Positions 6,017 to 13,889 of a stretch of 15,756 nt of DNA are shown in pieces; position 1 is the stretch's first letter, and each line of letters begins with the position of its first letter. The stretch comes from Alphaproteobacteria bacterium MarineAlpha10_Bin2 (lineage in GTDB: Bacteria; Pseudomonadota; Alphaproteobacteria; UBA828). The notes beneath the pieces were generated by a model. That model searched no databases. It was not told where the DNA came from and saw nothing but the letters and a program-made list of their open reading frames with translations. The position numbers and the translations under genes were made by a program. The stretch is taken from NCBI GenBank assembly GCA_002937555.1, contig PTKB01000028.1:1-15756 (forward strand), written 5' to 3'.

Positions 6017-6904
6017 TTAAGATCGGTTTTTCTCTAAGAATTTTAACAGTGTCGAAAAATATTCGCTGGGCTCTTCCCACATCGGCAGATGCGAAGAATT
6101 TTTGAATACTTTGATTTCGGAATTCGGCAAGGCGTCGTGCATTTTCTGCGAACACGCCGGCGTCAGTTCGTCATGCATGCCGCACAGCACCAGCGCCGGC
6201 TGCCGTATGCGCGGCAAATCGGCGATGCGGTTCCAGTCCTTGATACTGCCGGTGTAACAAAACTCATTGGGGCCCTGAATGGCGTTGTAAGGCCCCATGT
6301 TCCAATCCGAGAGCGAGCGGTTGACCGCATCCGGCCAAATATCCAGGCGGCACACATGGCGGTAGTTCAGGAGCGTAATCGCGCCCTGATACTCCGGGTG
6401 ATCAAGGGTGTCTTCAGCTTCGTGACGTTGCATCATGGCCTCGGTCTCCGGCCCGAGCGCCTGACGCAGTCGCTTCAACTCGCTCACCAGGTGGGGAATG
6501 TCGGCGGCGCCGTCGGCCAGCGTGATGGTTTTGAAACTGTCCGGATAGGTCAGCGCATATTCGATGCCGAGCCAGGTCCCCCAGGATTGCCCATAGAGAT
6601 GCACCTTGCCTAGATTGAGCGCGCTGCGAACCGTTTCGACTTCTTCGACATAGCGCTCGATGGTCCACAGCGCATCATCCTCTGGCCGGTCGGAACTGCC
6701 GCAGCCGAGTTGGTCGAACGCCACCACCCGATAGCCCTTGTCGGCGAGCCAGGAATGGGAGTCGCGCACATAGTCGCACGGCAGGCCGGGGCCGCCGTTC
6801 AGGCAAAACAACACCTCATCGCCGGCGCCAAAGCTATACGCCATGACGTTGAAACCATCGACGTCGACAGTGATGGTTTCGTCCGGTTTGCGTTCATCCA
6901 TCAT
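6017..6904 (-). CDS. Proline iminopeptidase-type alpha/beta hydrolase (peptidase S33 family)
   Basis: A 295-residue alpha/beta hydrolase. It carries the S33 oxyanion motif NGGPG (residues 36-40), the typical DQLGCGSSD (64-72), the nucleophile elbow GQSWG with Ser107, and the expected acid Asp245 (in GMHDELTP) and His272 (in SSHLPMW). This combination is characteristic of proline iminopeptidases and related aminopeptidases that release N-terminal residues or cleave small amides and esters. No signal peptide is seen, so it should act in the cytosol. The start at 6904 is chosen because AAGGAA lies seven bases upstream; the open frame to 7033 runs over the divergent gene and is not supported. The exact substrate is uncertain, since many family members hydrolyse other compounds. 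Confidence 0.88.
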   Translation of the reverse strand: MMDERKPDETITVDVDGFNVMAYSFGAGDEVLFCLNGGPGLPCDYVRDSHSWLADKGYRVVAFDQLGCGSSDRPEDDALWTIERYVEEVETVRSALNLGKVHLYGQSWGTWLGIEYALTYPDSFKTITLADGAADIPHLVSELKRLRQALGPETEAMMQRHEAEDTLDHPEYQGAITLLNYRHVCRLDIWPDAVNRSLSDWNMGPYNAIQGPNEFCYTGSIKDWNRIADLPRIRQPALVLCGMHDELTPACSQKMHDALPNSEIKVFKNSSHLPMWEEPSEYFSTLLKFLEKNRS

Positions 6905-6995
6905 GATCGCGTTCCTTCTTTCATATCGAAACGGCTGGCAATTTAAGCATAATCGGAGCGCCAGGGGTGGACCAGCGATACGAAGGGGTATGAAC
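6905..6995. promoter_or_regulatory. Divergent promoter region between hydrolase and prpB
   Basis: This 91-bp gap separates two diverging genes. CATAAT at 6948-6953 resembles a -10 box for the rightward prpB gene, but no good -35 element was found at standard spacing. AAGGGG at 6983-6988 lies seven bases before the ATG at 6996 and only one base before the ATG at 6990, which favours 6996 as the prpB start. Confidence 0.3.
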
Positions 6996-7901
6996 ATGAT
7001 CGACACCCACAAGACTGCCGGAGAGAAACGCACGGCCTTTCGCCAAAAGCTGGCGCAAGGCAGCTTGATGCGGTTTCCCGGCGCTTTCTCGCCACTGGTG
7101 GCGATGCTGGTGGAACAGGCCGGCTTCGACGGCGTTTATATTTCCGGCGCCGGCATCGCGGCGGAAAATGGCCTGCCCGATATCGGCCTCACCAGCCAGG
7201 AGGAAGTCGTCGCGCGCGCCCACCACATCGCCCGGGTAAGCGATCTGCCGACGATTGTCGACATCGATACCGGTTTCGGCGACGCCATGAACGCCGCGCG
7301 CACGATTGCCCGTCTCGATGAATTGGGCCTCGCCGGCTGCCATATGGAAGATCAGGTCCATCCCAAGCGCTGCGGCCATCTCGACAACAAGCGGTTGATC
7401 GGCACGGTGGAAATGTGCCGCAAGCTGCGCGCCGCCGCCGCGGCCAAGCGCGATGCCAATTTCCTGCTCATCGCGCGCACCGACGCGCGCGCGCCCGAAG
7501 GCTTGGACAGCGCCGTCGCGCGCGCCAAAGCCTATGCCGATTCCGGCGCCGACATGATCTTTCCCGAAGCGCTGCAAACGGAAGCCGAGTTCGAAACCTT
7601 CCGAGCCGCGATCGATCTGCCGCTGCTCGCCAATATGACTGAGTTCGGAAAATCACCGCTGCTCAGCACTGACCAGTTGGAAGCGCTCGGCTTCAATGTC
7701 GTCATTTATCCGATGACCCTCATGCGCCTGGCGCTGAGCGCCATCGATGATGGCCTTGCTGCGCTCAAACAGGAAGGCCAGCAATCCACGTTGGTCGAGC
7801 GCATGTGGACACGGAGCCGCCTTTACGAAGCGCTCGGCTACAGCGCCTACAATCAATTTGACCAGGACATCTTTAATTTCGAGCTCGACGTGAAAGATTA
7901 G
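6996..7901 (+). CDS. prpB: 2-methylisocitrate lyase (isocitrate lyase/PEP mutase family)
   Basis: A 301-residue TIM-barrel lyase that matches PrpB along its whole length. Seen motifs are the metal-binding DIDTGFG (Asp89, Asp91), EDQ (118-120), and the catalytic-loop motif KRCGH (124-128) with Cys126. It also has IARTDAR, DMIFPEAL, ANMTEFG and the C-terminal TRSRLYEALGY. PrpB cleaves 2-methylisocitrate to pyruvate and succinate, the last step of the methylcitrate route for propionyl-CoA. No prpC or prpD is present in the window, so a role on a related 2,3-dicarboxylic acid cannot be excluded. It is the first plus-strand gene after a divergent promoter, 73 bp before the CoA-transferase gene, and may be read with it. 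Confidence 0.88.
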   Translation: MIDTHKTAGEKRTAFRQKLAQGSLMRFPGAFSPLVAMLVEQAGFDGVYISGAGIAAENGLPDIGLTSQEEVVARAHHIARVSDLPTIVDIDTGFGDAMNAARTIARLDELGLAGCHMEDQVHPKRCGHLDNKRLIGTVEMCRKLRAAAAAKRDANFLLIARTDARAPEGLDSAVARAKAYADSGADMIFPEALQTEAEFETFRAAIDLPLLANMTEFGKSPLLSTDQLEALGFNVVIYPMTLMRLALSAIDDGLAALKQEGQQSTLVERMWTRSRLYEALGYSAYNQFDQDIFNFELDVKD

Positions 7902-7974
7902 GCCGTACGGGTCTCGCGAAGCGGGGCCGGCAAGGCTAAACTATCCGCCGCACTGGAACGACGAGTAAAACTTC

Positions 7975-9174
7975 ATGCCTCTTGATCTTACCGGACAGGC
8001 GCTGGCGCGTTTTAAGGTTCTCGATCTGACGCGCTACCGTGCCGGCCCTACCGCGTCGCGCCAATTGGCCGATTGGGGCGCCGATGTGATCAAGATCGAA
8101 ATGCCGCCGGTGCCGGGCGAAGATACCGAGGCCGATCCGGTCAAGGCGCGCCACGGCCCGGATTTTCAGAACCTGCACCGAAACAAACGCAGCCTCACGC
8201 TGAATTTGAAAGAGGCAGAGGGCTTGGAAATTTTCAAGCATCTGGCGGATGCGTCGGATGTGGTGATCGAAAATTATCGCCCCGACGTCAAACACCGTCT
8301 TGGTATCGACTACGAGACGCTCAGCGCCACCAACCCGCGGCTGGTCTATGCCAGCATTTCGGGCTTCGGCCAGGACGGCCCGTATGAGAAACGCCCCGGC
8401 TTCGATCAGATCGCGCAAGGCATGGGCGGCTTGATGTCGATCACCGGACTGCCCGGCCAGGGGCCGATGCGCGTCGGTATTCCGATCGCCGATCTCAGCG
8501 CCGGCATGTATTGCGCGCTTGGTATATTGGTGGCGCTGCTCGAGCGCGAGGTCTCCGGCCAGGGCCAGTGGGTGCAATCCTCCCTCCTCTCGGCGCAAAT
8601 CTCGATGCTCGATTTTCAGGCCGCGCGTTGGCTGGTCGACCATGAAGTGCCGCCGCAAGCCGGCAACAATCATCCAACCACTATTCCGACTGGCGTCTAT
8701 CCGACGTCCGACGGCCATATCAACATCGCCACGGCGGGCGGCGAAATTTACGAGCGCTTGTGCCGCGTGCTTGGCGACGAGGAATTGATCACCCATCCCG
8801 ACTACGCCACCGGCAAGGCGCGCTCGGAGAACCGCAATGCCTTGAACGAACGGCTGAACGAATTGACGCGCAAAAAAACCAGCGCCGAATGGGTGGACAT
8901 TCTCAACCAGGCCGGTGTGCCGTGCGGACCGATCTACAATATCGACGAGATGTTCGAGGACCCGCAAGTCAAGCATCTCGGCATGGCCGCGGCAGTCGAT
9001 CACCCCACCCTCGGGCCGATTGAAATCGTCAACCAGGCCGCCTCGCTCAGCCGTACCCCCTTCCGCATCCACGCGCCAACCCCGGAACTGGGCCAGCACA
9101 CGGATGAGATACTGGACGAACTCGGCGTGAGTGCTGGGGATATTTCCGCACTGAAGGAGCGCGGCGTTGTCTGA
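7975..9174 (+). CDS. CaiB/BaiF (family III) CoA-transferase
   Basis: A 399-residue family III CoA-transferase, of normal length. Typical segments are LDLTRYRAGPTASRQLADWGADVIKIE at the N-terminus, NKRSLTLNLK, ENYRPDV, SGFGQDGPY, and GIPIADLSAGMY with the expected catalytic Asp173, corresponding to Asp169 of formyl-CoA transferase. These enzymes move CoA between carboxylic acids in the cytosol without ATP. The donor and acceptor acids cannot be told. The ribosome binding site before the ATG is weak (GAGTAA at 7961-7966). The gene's end overlaps the start of the downstream crotonase by eight bases, which implies translational coupling and a shared pathway. Confidence 0.92.
   Translation: MPLDLTGQALARFKVLDLTRYRAGPTASRQLADWGADVIKIEMPPVPGEDTEADPVKARHGPDFQNLHRNKRSLTLNLKEAEGLEIFKHLADASDVVIENYRPDVKHRLGIDYETLSATNPRLVYASISGFGQDGPYEKRPGFDQIAQGMGGLMSITGLPGQGPMRVGIPIADLSAGMYCALGILVALLEREVSGQGQWVQSSLLSAQISMLDFQAARWLVDHEVPPQAGNNHPTTIPTGVYPTSDGHINIATAGGEIYERLCRVLGDEELITHPDYATGKARSENRNALNERLNELTRKKTSAEWVDILNQAGVPCGPIYNIDEMFEDPQVKHLGMAAAVDHPTLGPIEIVNQAASLSRTPFRIHAPTPELGQHTDEILDELGVSAGDISALKERGVV
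9154..9159 (+). promoter_or_regulatory. Ribosome binding site that sets the TTG start of the crotonase gene
   Basis: AAGGAG lies inside the 3' end of the CoA-transferase gene, seven bases before TTG 9167-9169. The next in-frame ATG is at 9203 with no comparable signal, so the TTG is the likely start and the two genes overlap. Confidence 0.7.
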
Positions 9175-9976
9175 GGCGAAGCAAGCGTCTTACGGCGACA
9201 ATATGATTGCCGAGAAGGACGGCGCCGTCGGCTGGATGATCTTCAACAATCCAGAGCGCCACAACGCACTTTCGTTCGATATGTGGGAGGCCATTCCGCG
9301 CATTCTCGATCGATTCGAGGCGGATGCGGAGGTCCGCGTTATCGTCCTCAAGGGAGCCGGCGAAAAGTCCTTCATCTCGGGCGCCGATATTTCCGAGTTC
9401 GACAAGAAACGCGCCAGTGCCGAGGCGGTGGCGCAATATGACCAGGTCGCGCATGAAGCGAGTAAGCGCCTGAGCCATGCCGCCAAGCCGACCATTGCCA
9501 TGATCCGCGGCTATTGCATCGGCGGCGGCCTTGGCGTCGCGCTCAGCTGCGACATGCGCATCGCCAGTACCGGGTCACGCTTCGCCATTCCGGCCGCCAA
9601 GCTCGGCCTCGGCTACCGCGTGAGTTCTTTGCAGCCGCTAATCGCCCTGATCGGCCCCGCCTTCGCCAAAGAGATCATCATCACCGCGCGCCAATTCGAT
9701 AGCGGCGAAGCGCTTGGTATGGGTCTGATCAACCGTGTCGTTGACGAAAAAGAGTTGGAAGACTTTACCGCCGATTATTGCCGGCGCATCGCCGCCAACG
9801 CGCCGCTCACAATGTTGGCGGCGAAACGCACGGTCGATGAAATTGCCCGCGCGCCCAGCGACCTCGACCATGAGCTTTGCGAGCGCCTCGTCGAGGAATG
9901 CTTTGCGAGTGAGGATTATGTCGAAGGACGGCGCGCCTTCATGGAAAAACGCAAGCCCAAATTTCAAGGGCGCTAA
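9167..9976 (+). CDS. Enoyl-CoA hydratase/isomerase (crotonase) family protein 1
   Basis: A 269-residue crotonase-fold protein starting at TTG. It has the CoA-binding NPERHNALS (residues 28-36), the oxyanion-hole segments SGADISEF (71-78) and GYCIGGGLGVALSCD (115-129), and the C-terminal EGRRAFMEKRKPKFQGR typical of the family. At the positions of the two catalytic glutamates of classical enoyl-CoA hydratase (rat Glu144 and Glu164) it has Gly123 and Ala143, by hand alignment. Simple water addition to enoyl-CoA is therefore unlikely; isomerisation, C-C bond cleavage, decarboxylation or thioester hydrolysis are options. It overlaps the CoA-transferase gene by eight bases and is followed 12 bp later by the glyoxalase II gene. 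Confidence 0.9.
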   Translation: MSEAKQASYGDNMIAEKDGAVGWMIFNNPERHNALSFDMWEAIPRILDRFEADAEVRVIVLKGAGEKSFISGADISEFDKKRASAEAVAQYDQVAHEASKRLSHAAKPTIAMIRGYCIGGGLGVALSCDMRIASTGSRFAIPAAKLGLGYRVSSLQPLIALIGPAFAKEIIITARQFDSGEALGMGLINRVVDEKELEDFTADYCRRIAANAPLTMLAAKRTVDEIARAPSDLDHELCERLVEECFASEDYVEGRRAFMEKRKPKFQGR

Positions 9977-9988
9977 ACGGAGTAAATC

Positions 9989-10780
9989 ATGATCGTCGAA
10001 CAAATTTGGACCGCCAACGCGTACCGCAATTTCAATTATCTCATCGCTTGCCCGGAGACCGGCGACGCGTTGGCGATCGATCCGCTCGATCACCAGAAAT
10101 GCCTGGCCGCCGCCAAGGACAAGGGCTGGAACATCACCCAGGTGCTGAACACCCATGAGCATGGCGATCATACCGGCGGCAATAAGCAGGTGATCGCCGC
10201 GACCGGCGCCAAACTGCTTGCCCATGCCAACGCCAAGGACAGCATCCCCGGCATCGACCGCGGCTTGGGCGCCGGCGATATCATAAAGGTCGGCAATACG
10301 GTGGAACTGGAATCTCTCGACACGCCGGGGCACACCATGAGCCATGTCTGCCTGGTGTCGCACAGCGATACGCCGGCGCTATTCTGCGGCGATACCCTGT
10401 TCAACGCCGGCGCCGGAAACTGCCATTCGGGCGGCCATCCGGCGGAGCTCTACCAGACCTTTACCAGCCAATTGGCGAAGTTGCCGGACGAGACCCTGGT
10501 CTATCCGGGCCATGACTACATCTCCAACAATCTCGAATTCACCCTCGACCGCGAGCCCGACAACCAGGCCGCCAAGGCGCTGCTCGCCGATGTCGCCGGA
10601 CAGAGCCCGGACGACCCGCTGGTCTCGACCCTGGCGCTGGAGAAAGAAGTAAACACGTTCTTTCGCCTGCACAGCCCAGCGGTGATGGCGCGCCTGCGCG
10701 AGGCATTCCCGGACTTGCCGGCGGAACTCGACGCCAAGACGGTATTTCTCAAGCTCCGGGAATTGCGTAATAGCTGGTAG
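9989..10780 (+). CDS. gloB: Hydroxyacylglutathione hydrolase-type metallo-beta-lactamase protein (glyoxalase II)
   Basis: A 263-residue metallo-beta-lactamase-fold protein with the glyoxalase II layout. It shows THEHGDH (residues 55-61), His115 in GHTMSH, Asp135 in CGDTLF, GAGNCHSGG, and His175 in PGHDY, the full dinuclear metal set. A C-terminal HAGH region follows, with an N-x2-F-x-R-like stretch (VNTFFRLHSPAV). Glyoxalase II splits S-lactoylglutathione to lactate and glutathione. GGAG at 9979-9982 sits six bases before the ATG. Its place as third gene in an acyl-CoA operon suggests it may act here on an acyl thioester from that pathway; this is inference. It converges on the threonine dehydratase gene with only six bases between the two stops. 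Confidence 0.88.
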   Translation: MIVEQIWTANAYRNFNYLIACPETGDALAIDPLDHQKCLAAAKDKGWNITQVLNTHEHGDHTGGNKQVIAATGAKLLAHANAKDSIPGIDRGLGAGDIIKVGNTVELESLDTPGHTMSHVCLVSHSDTPALFCGDTLFNAGAGNCHSGGHPAELYQTFTSQLAKLPDETLVYPGHDYISNNLEFTLDREPDNQAAKALLADVAGQSPDDPLVSTLALEKEVNTFFRLHSPAVMARLREAFPDLPAELDAKTVFLKLRELRNSW

Positions 10781-10786
10781 GCCGCG

Positions 10787-11770
10787 TTACGCCGTTTCGA
10801 ACAAGGCCTGCGCCATGAAGGTGGCGAAATCGATGTTGGCGCCGCAGATGATGACGCCGACGCGTTTGCCCTGAAGGCGTTCGCGTAGCGGTCCGGTCAA
10901 TGCCGCTGTCGCGGCGGCGCCGGCCGGCTCCACCGCCAACTTCATTTCCGAGAACAGCAAACCCATGGCGCGGCGCAGCGCATCGTCGTCCACCAGGACG
11001 ATCTCGTCGACATTCTGTTGGCAAAGCGCGAAGGAATAGGGCAGCGCGTAAGGTGCGCCGAGACTGTCGGCGATGGTGCGCACTTTCTCGATGGTTTGCG
11101 GCGAGCCGGCGCGGAAGCTGCGCAACATGCTGTCCGCGCCTTCGGGCTCGACGCCATAGATCTGGCAAGTGGGCTGCGCCAGCTTGAAGGCGCTGGCAAC
11201 ACCGGCGCAGAGGCCGCCGCCGCCGATCGGCACGATGAGCGCATCCAGTGCGGGCGCCTGATGCGCGAACTCGAGCCCGAGCGTTGCCGTGCCGAGCGCC
11301 GTCAACTCGCCCTCGAAGGGGTGGACGAAGGTGCGCCCCTCCTCCTTTTCGATTTGTTTGACGGTGTCGAAGGCTTGGTGGACGTCGTCGGCAAAGACGA
11401 TCTCGCCACCATAGGCCTCGCATTGCGCGACACGGAACGGATTGGCGCCTTTCATCATCACGACCTTGGCGCTGGCGCCGGACTGGCGCGCGGCGAAGGC
11501 GGTGGCGATGGCGTGATTGCCGGCGCTGACGGCGGTCACGCCCTTGGCCAATTGCGCGTCGGAAAGGCTCAAGAGATTGACCAGCGCGCCGCGCGCCTTG
11601 AAGGTTCCGGTGTGTTGGAACAGTTCGAGTTTGAGGATCACCTCCGTATCCTCGCCCATCAGATTGGACAGCTGCGGGCCGCGCCAGGTGTGAACCGGCG
11701 TCGTCACCACTTGATCGCCGATCTTGTCGCGCGCGGCTTCGATCGCTGCCAATGTCAGTGCCTGGGCCAC
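10787..11770 (-). CDS. Threonine/serine dehydratase (PLP fold type II)
   Basis: A 327-residue PLP-dependent dehydratase. The likely PLP lysine is Lys58 in TGTFKARGA. SAGNHA, the glycine-rich phosphate loop GGGGL and EPAGAAA also fit threonine/serine ammonia-lyases and related enzymes. It lacks the C-terminal regulatory ACT domain of biosynthetic IlvA, so a catabolic type is likely. The start is GTG at 11768-11770, seven bases after the stop of the upstream hydrolase gene, where AGAGG serves as a possible ribosome binding site. The long open frame extending to 12175 is a shadow of the hydrolase gene. It is the last gene of the leftward operon. Hydroxyectoine-type or hydroxyaspartate dehydratases belong to the same family and cannot be excluded. 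Confidence 0.9.
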   Translation of the reverse strand: MAQALTLAAIEAARDKIGDQVVTTPVHTWRGPQLSNLMGEDTEVILKLELFQHTGTFKARGALVNLLSLSDAQLAKGVTAVSAGNHAIATAFAARQSGASAKVVMMKGANPFRVAQCEAYGGEIVFADDVHQAFDTVKQIEKEEGRTFVHPFEGELTALGTATLGLEFAHQAPALDALIVPIGGGGLCAGVASAFKLAQPTCQIYGVEPEGADSMLRSFRAGSPQTIEKVRTIADSLGAPYALPYSFALCQQNVDEIVLVDDDALRRAMGLLFSEMKLAVEPAGAAATAALTGPLRERLQGKRVGVIICGANIDFATFMAQALFETA

Positions 11771-11777
11771 GTCGCGC

Positions 11778-12569
11778 CTACCTCTGCGCCGCCAGAAATT
11801 CCTGTAGCGCGGCGGTAAAGGCTTCCGGCTGCTCCAGATTGGAGAGATGGGAGGCCGGGTCGAGTTCGATATATTGCGCACCCGATATGGCCGCCTGCAT
11901 GGCGCGCATGCCGTCGGCCGGTGTCGCCCTATCTTGCGCCCCGGCAATGAGCAGGACCGGTTTGTCGATTCTGCCGAGGCGAGCCATGTAATCGACATGC
12001 TGCACGGCGCGCGCGCAGCCGGCATAGCCTTCGGGCGGCGTCGTCCGCACCATCTCGCGCACATCGTCGAGAAAGGCCGGCGCGGTGTCGCGCAAGCGCT
12101 CGGTGAACCAGCGCGTAATCGTCGTCTCGACCAGCGGCGCCATTCCTTCGTCGAGGGCAAGTGCGATGCGGCCATCGAACATATCGCGTAATTCCTGCGT
12201 CGTGTCGGCGCGGGAATTGGCGATCGTCACGCTCAGCAAACGCTCCGGATGGTTGAGGCCGAGGCCCATCGCCGTCATGCCGCCCATGGAGAGGCCGATA
12301 AAATGGCACGCGTCGATGCCGTGCGCCTGCATCAAGGCGGCGGCGTCATCGGCCAACAGGTCGAAATCGTAATTGCCGGGCGGCGCATCGCTTTCGCCAT
12401 GGCCGCGCTGGTCGTAGCGCAGCACGCGATAATGCTCGGACAGGACCGCCGTTTGCCGGTCCCACATGGAAAGATTGGTGGCCAGCGAATTGCTCAGCAT
12501 CAGCCACGGCGCGCCGTCGGGGCCGTCGATGCGGCAGTTGAAGCTAATGCCGTTTGCTTCGGTGTTCAT
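11778..12569 (-). CDS. 3-oxoadipate enol-lactonase-like alpha/beta hydrolase
   Basis: A 263-residue alpha/beta hydrolase with strong PcaD-like features: LSNSLATNLSMWDRQ (residues 25-39), RYDQRGHGESD (51-61), the nucleophile elbow GLSMGG with Ser94, and the likely acid Asp213 and His241 (PASHLSNLEQP). PcaD opens 3-oxoadipate enol-lactone in the beta-ketoadipate pathway, but no other pca gene is present here, so the substrate may be another lactone or ester. Its ATG overlaps the TGA of the VOC gene in an ATGA arrangement (12566-12569) and no separate ribosome binding site is visible, so translation probably depends on the upstream gene. Confidence 0.87.
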   Translation of the reverse strand: MNTEANGISFNCRIDGPDGAPWLMLSNSLATNLSMWDRQTAVLSEHYRVLRYDQRGHGESDAPPGNYDFDLLADDAAALMQAHGIDACHFIGLSMGGMTAMGLGLNHPERLLSVTIANSRADTTQELRDMFDGRIALALDEGMAPLVETTITRWFTERLRDTAPAFLDDVREMVRTTPPEGYAGCARAVQHVDYMARLGRIDKPVLLIAGAQDRATPADGMRAMQAAISGAQYIELDPASHLSNLEQPEAFTAALQEFLAAQR

Positions 12570-13072
12570 GGCTGGTGCGGCCGGTCGTAGTTCGACCAGG
12601 TCTGTTCGTAGCTGTGCGAGCTAAGTTCGATGATATTGCCCCACGGGTCTTCGCAATAGCACACCTTGTAGGGTTTGTCGGGCCACAGCTTCCACACCTT
12701 GGAGCGCTGCTTGCCGCCGCTCTCATCGATGCGCTTGGCGAGCGTCTCGATCTCCGGGTCGGTCAGGCAGATGTGAAATATTCCGGTTTTCCAATATTCA
12801 AAATTATCCTCGCGCCGTTCGGATTTGGGATTGGCGAACTGAAACAGTTCGATGCCGACGCCGTCTCCGGTCGCCAGATGGGCGAGCTTCATTTCCCCGA
12901 AGCCGGGGCCGAATATATCTTCAATGATCTCGGCGAAGTATCCTCCGTCGTCGGCCGCCGCGATCGGCGCCATAATGACGGTGCAGCCGAACAGGTCCTG
13001 ATACCATTTCACCGCCGCGTCGATATCGGTCACGGTAATGCCGACATGGTTCATATTGCGGGGATAGACCAT
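12566..13072 (-). CDS. VOC family metalloprotein (glyoxalase/dioxygenase fold)
   Basis: A 168-residue vicinal oxygen chelate protein. It opens with NHVGITVTDIDAAVKWYQDLFG. Four residues are well placed as a metal site across the paired beta-alpha-beta modules: His9, Glu75 (in GIELFQF), His100 (in GIFHICL) and Glu149 (in GNIIEL). The C-terminal DPWGNIIEL is a common VOC signature. H-E-H-E sets occur in glyoxalase I and methylmalonyl-CoA epimerase, whereas extradiol dioxygenases use H-H-E. An epimerase, isomerase or lyase role is therefore more likely than ring cleavage; this is inference. The start at 13072 is set by an ideal AAGGAGGT at 13077-13084. Confidence 0.88.
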   Translation of the reverse strand: MVYPRNMNHVGITVTDIDAAVKWYQDLFGCTVIMAPIAAADDGGYFAEIIEDIFGPGFGEMKLAHLATGDGVGIELFQFANPKSERREDNFEYWKTGIFHICLTDPEIETLAKRIDESGGKQRSKVWKLWPDKPYKVCYCEDPWGNIIELSSHSYEQTWSNYDRPHQP

Positions 13073-13076
13073 GGCA

Positions 13077-13084
13077 ACCTCCTT
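13077..13084 (-). promoter_or_regulatory. Ideal Shine-Dalgarno site for the VOC gene
   Basis: AAGGAGGT on the minus strand matches the anti-Shine-Dalgarno sequence perfectly and ends four bases before ATG 13070-13072. It is by far the best ribosome binding site in this operon, so the VOC protein, and the hydrolase coupled to it by an ATGA overlap, may be made at a higher rate than their neighbours. Confidence 0.7.
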
Positions 13085-13094
13085 CTTGCCTGCG

Positions 13095-13883
13095 TTAGCC
13101 CTTGAATTTGGGTGGGCGTTTTTCGAGAAAGGCATCGACCGCCTCGAGATGATCTTCGCCCATCGCCAGGATGCCGTAGTTGGAAGCGCCGAAATCGAGG
13201 CTGGTCGAGAGGTCGGAAGCCTGGCCGGCACGGATGGCGCGTTTGATCGTCCGGATCGTTTGCGTCGGCCCGTCGGCGAGGCGGCGCGCCATGGCGAGCG
13301 CATGCGGCATTAGATCGCCGTCGGGCAGCGCCTTGTTCACCAGGCCGATGCGCTCCGCTTCCTCGCTATCGATGAAATCTCCCGTCCACAACATTTCCAG
13401 CGCCCGCGCCCGGCCGATCAGGCGCGGCAGAAAATAGGCGCCGCCGGCGCCCGGCATCAGAGCGAGCTTGACGTAGGTTTCGGCGAATTTTGCCGAGCGT
13501 GCGGCGTAGCGCAGGTCGCACATCAAAGCTAGATCCATTCCCGCGCCGGTCGCGGCGCCGTTGATGGCGGCGATGACCGGCTTGTCCAAACGCTCAAGAA
13601 TTCGGGGAATACGATGGATATGGCCGACCAGCTCGTCCTTGCGCTCTTGCGGGCCGCTCCCCTGCCCTTGCTTCATCAATCCATCGATATCGCCGCCGCT
13701 GCAAAACGCCTTGCCGGCGCCGGTGACGAGCACCGCGTGAACATCAGCGCGGGCAGCGCATTCTTCGAGGCGGTCCGCCCATTCGTCGATCATGGCGAGC
13801 GTGAAAGCGTTGCGCCGCTCGGGCCTGTTCAAGGTGATGGTGGCGACACGCTCCGCCACCGTAAATAAGATATCTCCGGCCAT
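13095..13883 (-). CDS. Enoyl-CoA hydratase/isomerase (crotonase) family protein 2
   Basis: A 262-residue crotonase-fold protein with NRPERRNAFT (residues 19-28), the oxyanion-hole segments CSGGDIDGL (61-69) and GAATGAGMDLALMCD (109-123), MPGAGGAYFL, and the usual C-terminal FLEKRPPKFKG. At the two hydratase glutamate positions (rat Glu144 and Glu164) it carries Asp117 and Tyr137, by hand alignment, so it is probably an isomerase or another crotonase type rather than a plain hydratase. Its ATG (13881-13883) is six bases after the stop of the acyl-CoA synthetase gene, whose end overlaps the ribosome binding site GGGAGAA. The VOC gene follows after 22 bp, so the genes are almost certainly one operon. 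Confidence 0.9.
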   Translation of the reverse strand: MAGDILFTVAERVATITLNRPERRNAFTLAMIDEWADRLEECAARADVHAVLVTGAGKAFCSGGDIDGLMKQGQGSGPQERKDELVGHIHRIPRILERLDKPVIAAINGAATGAGMDLALMCDLRYAARSAKFAETYVKLALMPGAGGAYFLPRLIGRARALEMLWTGDFIDSEEAERIGLVNKALPDGDLMPHALAMARRLADGPTQTIRTIKRAIRAGQASDLSTSLDFGASNYGILAMGEDHLEAVDAFLEKRPPKFKG

Positions 13884-13889
13884 AAGAAT

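Noticed and set aside
6843..6995. N-terminal extension of prpB upstream of 6996
   Set aside because: The extension overlaps the 5' end of the divergent hydrolase gene. AAGGGG is spaced correctly only for the ATG at 6996.
6905..7033. N-terminal extension of the S33 hydrolase to 7033
   Set aside because: It would overlap the start of the divergent prpB gene, and a good ribosome binding site precedes the ATG at 6904.
7902..7974. Possible terminator or operator after prpB (palindrome CCGTACGG at 7903-7910)
   Set aside because: The eight-base palindrome is too short to mean much in GC-rich DNA, and no stem with a T tract is visible.
7936..9099. Long antisense open frame (387 codons) opposite the CoA-transferase
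   Set aside because: Antisense shadow without recognisable domains; the plus strand matches CaiB/BaiF over its whole length.
11771..12175. N-terminal extension of the threonine dehydratase frame
   Set aside because: The added residues are an off-frame reading of the PcaD-like hydrolase gene. Family similarity begins right after the GTG at 11770.
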